Of a DNA stretch of 8,700 bases, positions 6,450 through 8,700 are shown piece after piece. The notes beneath the pieces are model-generated. The model was not told where the DNA came from. It saw nothing but the letters and a program-made list of their open reading frames with translations, and did not search any database. Source of the DNA: Hyphomicrobiales bacterium (GTDB lineage: Bacteria; Pseudomonadota; Alphaproteobacteria; Rhizobiales; Beijerinckiaceae). The position numbers were made by a program, and so were the translations under genes. The stretch lies in contig JAQGKM010000042.1 of assembly GCA_028290125.1 (NCBI GenBank), positions 1 to 8,700 on the forward strand, written 5' to 3'. Numbering within the stretch: the stretch's first letter is position 1; the number at the start of each line of letters is the position of its first letter.

Positions 6450-7441
6450 GCGACGCGCTGCTTCTCGGCTCGCCCTACCAGACCGAGCGCTACCGGCTGA
6501 TGCGTGAGGAACTCGCGCAGCATGGCATCGACGCGACGGTGCTGGTCGACGGCGCACCGCCGCCGCGGGCGGCGCTGGCTGCGGCGCAGGTCATCGTGCT
6601 CGATCGGCACCACAAGGCCGACCGCGCCATGATCGCCGCGGCGCCGCGTCTGCGCGGGATCGTTTCGCCCATCGCCGGCACGGACCATATCGACATCGGC
6701 GCCGCCACCGAGGCCGGGCTTATCGTCGGACGCGGCCAGACGCCGGAAAACACCATCGGGATGGCGGAAGCGACGGTCGCGCTGCTTCTCGCCTGTCTCT
6801 ACGACATCCCCTCGCATGCGCGTATCGTGCAGACGGGCGAGGCGCGACCGGTCTGGCCGCTGTCGCGGCTTGCGTCTGGCAAGACGCTCGGGCTGATCGG
6901 CTTCGGCAAGATCGCACGCGGTGTCTGCGCGCGTCTGGCCGGCTGGAATGTCCAGATCCTGGTCTATTCGCGCTACCCCGCCGGCGACCTGCCGCCTCAC
7001 GTCAGGCAGGTCGACCTCGACGAAGTCTACCTCAGCAGCGACGTCATCAGTCTTCACACGACGCTGTCCGACAGCACGCGGAAAATGATCGACGCCGAAG
7101 CGATCGCCAGGATGAAGCGCGGCGTCATTCTCATCAACACGGCGCGCGCCGCCTTGATCGACGAACAAGCGCTCGCCTCTGCGGTGCGCGACGGCCAGGT
7201 GTCGCGCGTCGCGCTCGACGCCATCGATCCGCTGCCGGTCCCCTCCGACAGTCCGTTGCGCGACATGCCCGGCGCGCTGCTGACGCCGCACATGCTCGGC
7301 CACAGCCAGGAGGGCGCGCTGAATTTCGTGCGCACCGGCGTGGAAAGCGTGCGCCGCATCCTCGCCGGCGAAGCGCCGCCCTATGTCTGCAACCCCGATA
7401 TCGTCGCAGCCTGGCGCGCGCTGTGGAGTGTCCCGTCATGA
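6446..7441 (+). CDS. D-isomer-specific 2-hydroxyacid dehydrogenase family protein
   Basis: 331 aa, close to the family norm. The family reduces 2-oxoacids or oxidises D-2-hydroxyacids with NAD(P). The fold is clear: GTDHID (78-83) in the catalytic domain, the dinucleotide motif G152-F-G154-K-I-A157 and INTARAALIDE (230-240) with catalytic R234. H282 in LTPHMLGHS is the catalytic His. At the catalytic Glu position, usually D-V-F-E-P, the sequence is D258-A-I-D261-P, so Asp stands in for Glu. After the second strand of the Rossmann fold comes S175-R176 instead of an Asp, which usually indicates NADP(H). The start ATG overlaps the monooxygenase stop codon by 4 bases (ATGA), and the stop overlaps the next start in the same way, so translation is probably coupled. 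Its role in the pathway is inferred: reduction of a 2-oxo acid released after ring cleavage, or dehydrogenation of a hydroxyacid substrate. Confidence 0.88.
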   Translation: MSDALLLGSPYQTERYRLMREELAQHGIDATVLVDGAPPPRAALAAAQVIVLDRHHKADRAMIAAAPRLRGIVSPIAGTDHIDIGAATEAGLIVGRGQTPENTIGMAEATVALLLACLYDIPSHARIVQTGEARPVWPLSRLASGKTLGLIGFGKIARGVCARLAGWNVQILVYSRYPAGDLPPHVRQVDLDEVYLSSDVISLHTTLSDSTRKMIDAEAIARMKRGVILINTARAALIDEQALASAVRDGQVSRVALDAIDPLPVPSDSPLRDMPGALLTPHMLGHSQEGALNFVRTGVESVRRILAGEAPPYVCNPDIVAAWRALWSVPS

Positions 7442-8619
7442 GCGATCAGGCAATCGAAGATCAGGTCTCGCGGGCCGAACTCGAGCGCCGGTGGTCGGCC
7501 TGCCGCGCAGTGATGCAAGCCGACGGGCTCGACGCGCTGGTTGCGCTGGCGGACAACGACTACCTCGGCGGCGCGGTGAAATGGTTGAGCGACGTGTCAG
7601 CCTTTCTCTACCCCAAGGCCGTCGTGCTGTTTTCCGACGCCATGACGATCATCGATCACGGCCCGCTCGAGGGCGGCCGCGCGCTCGACGGATCGAGCCT
7701 CGCCTATCCGGGCGCAAACGCGCTGCGCACCACGGCCGAATTCGCGTCCGTCTCGTACACGCGATCCTATTCCGCAGCGCTCGCGGCGTCCGCCCTCAAG
7801 GAGAAAGCGTGCCGGCGTGTCGGTCTCTCCGGCATGGACTCGATGCCGCACGGTTTCATCCGCCATCTGCGCGAGGCGATGCCTGAAGCGACCTTCGTGG
7901 ATGCCAGCGAAGCGATCGACGGCCTGAAGGCTCGCAAGAGCGCGGAGGAAATCGGCCTGTTGCGCCGGGCGACGCTGATCCAGGACCAGATCTTCGAGCG
8001 CGTCCTGCCGCAGATCAAGCCCGGGATGCGGCAGTCGGACGTCGTCGCGCTCGCGCGCTACGAGAGCAGCCGCTTCGGCAGCGAGCAGGGCGTCTTCCTT
8101 TGCCGCGCCGCGCCGCTGGGCAAGCCGACACCTGTCGCGCGAGGCCCGCATTTCGATCGCCGCGTGCTGCAGGCGGGGGACTATTTTTCGCTGCTGATCG
8201 AGAACAATGCGCCGTCGGGCTTTTACGCCGAGCTCGGTCGGACGGTCGTGCTCGGCCGCGCGCCGCAACCGCTCCTCGAGGCGTTCGAGATCGCCCGTGC
8301 GGCGCAGGCCGACATGGCCGCGAGTCTAACGCCCGGCATCGCCTGCTCGGACGTCTACGCACGGCACGCCGACTTCATGCGGTCACGCGGCCAGCAGGCC
8401 GGCCGGCGGATTTCCGCGCACGGGCAGGGCTACGACCTTGTGGAGCGTCCGTTGCTGCGCGAAGACGAGACCATGCAGGTGGCCGACGGCATGTTCTTCG
8501 CGATCCATCCGAGCGCATCGCTCAGCGACCACACGGCCTTCATCTGCGACAATTATCTGGTCTGCGAGGGCGGCGGCTGGATGCATGAGACGCCAAAGCG
8601 GGTGTTCGAGATCGCCTGA
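7438..8619 (+). CDS. M24-fold (creatinase/aminopeptidase P-like) protein with degenerate metal site
   Basis: 393 aa. N-terminal creatinase-type domain (about 10-165), ending with the linker GLKARKSAEEIGLLRRA (162-178), then a pita-bread catalytic domain (about 180-393). Segments of the fold are recognisable: GMRQSDVVA (196-204), H238 in RGPHFDRR, AGDYFSLLIENN (246-257), GFYAELGRTVVLG (261-273), AHGQGYDLVERPL (327-339), MFFAIHPSAS (352-361), and ICDNYLV (369-375). Canonical M24 metallopeptidases use Asp, Asp, His, Glu, Glu. Here the Asp positions have no Asp (E255 nearby, E265), H328 is kept, and the two Glu positions are H357 and C370. A classical two-metal aminopeptidase is therefore unlikely; a metal-free C-N hydrolase like creatinase, or a lyase or other lineage using this fold, is possible. 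H238 lies at the position of creatinase His232. The start at 7438 overlaps the previous stop (ATGA); an in-frame ATG at 7423 is less likely. It is the last gene of the operon visible here. Confidence 0.85.
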   Translation: MSDQAIEDQVSRAELERRWSACRAVMQADGLDALVALADNDYLGGAVKWLSDVSAFLYPKAVVLFSDAMTIIDHGPLEGGRALDGSSLAYPGANALRTTAEFASVSYTRSYSAALAASALKEKACRRVGLSGMDSMPHGFIRHLREAMPEATFVDASEAIDGLKARKSAEEIGLLRRATLIQDQIFERVLPQIKPGMRQSDVVALARYESSRFGSEQGVFLCRAAPLGKPTPVARGPHFDRRVLQAGDYFSLLIENNAPSGFYAELGRTVVLGRAPQPLLEAFEIARAAQADMAASLTPGIACSDVYARHADFMRSRGQQAGRRISAHGQGYDLVERPLLREDETMQVADGMFFAIHPSASLSDHTAFICDNYLVCEGGGWMHETPKRVFEIA

Positions 8620-8700
8620 CAGCTACGGCGGCGGAGGGTCTCGCGACTTCCCCAGAAGTATCGTAATGTATTGTTCACCATAAGACCTGCCGCCCGTGCG

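Noticed and set aside
6341..7303. A 320-codon minus-strand frame opposite the dehydrogenase
   Set aside because: No domain signature and biased composition; the plus strand shows the full 2-hydroxyacid dehydrogenase motif set.
8620..8700. Tail after the M24 gene, with a lower-GC stretch around 8655-8685
   Set aside because: It may hold a promoter of the next gene, but I see no clear hexamer pair, stem-loop terminator or start codon with a usable frame. The ATG at about 8666 meets a stop after five codons.

Overview
The window is GC-rich, gene-dense DNA with the codon use and gene style of a soil or plant-associated proteobacterium, most likely an alphaproteobacterium of the Rhizobiales type (Bradyrhizobium, Bosea or similar). 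That assignment is inference from composition and gene content: there is no rRNA or other phylogenetic marker here. All nine coding regions look intact except the first, which is cut by the window edge. I see no RNA genes, insertion sequences, CRISPR arrays or phage genes, and no gap longer than about 170 bases.

The layout is a divergent catabolic gene cluster built around one regulatory gap (3730-3893). The leftward arm, read from the gap, is a GntR/FCD regulator (3729-3013), an SDR oxidoreductase (3009-2230), a type I extradiol ring-cleavage dioxygenase (2216-1221), a periplasmic TTT/Bug solute-binding protein (1163-123) and the first 33 codons of an amidohydrolase-2 family protein (99-1). 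The rightward arm is a second Bug protein (3894-4862), a class A FAD-dependent aromatic monooxygenase (4869-6449), a D-2-hydroxyacid dehydrogenase family protein (6446-7441) and an M24-fold protein (7438-8619). Genes within each arm are spaced by 3 to 57 bases or overlap by 4 bases (ATGA), so each arm looks like one operon.

Together the genes suggest uptake and meta-cleavage of an aromatic compound. The Bug proteins would capture an organic acid in the periplasm. The amidohydrolase could act as a decarboxylase or ring-fission hydrolase. The monooxygenase would ortho-hydroxylate a phenol to a catechol, and the dioxygenase would open the ring. The SDR and the D-2-hydroxyacid dehydrogenase would handle carbonyl or hydroxyacid intermediates, and the GntR regulator would sense a substrate or intermediate. 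The actual substrate cannot be read from the sequence.

The most notable points are a perfect 14-bp palindrome lying between two back-to-back candidate promoters, and three enzymes whose canonical catalytic or metal-binding residues are replaced: the SDR lacks YxxxK, the M24 protein lacks most metal ligands, and the dehydrogenase has Asp where catalytic Glu is usual. The dioxygenase keeps the full catalytic set of homoprotocatechuate 2,3-dioxygenase but has lost part of the substrate-carboxylate pocket.
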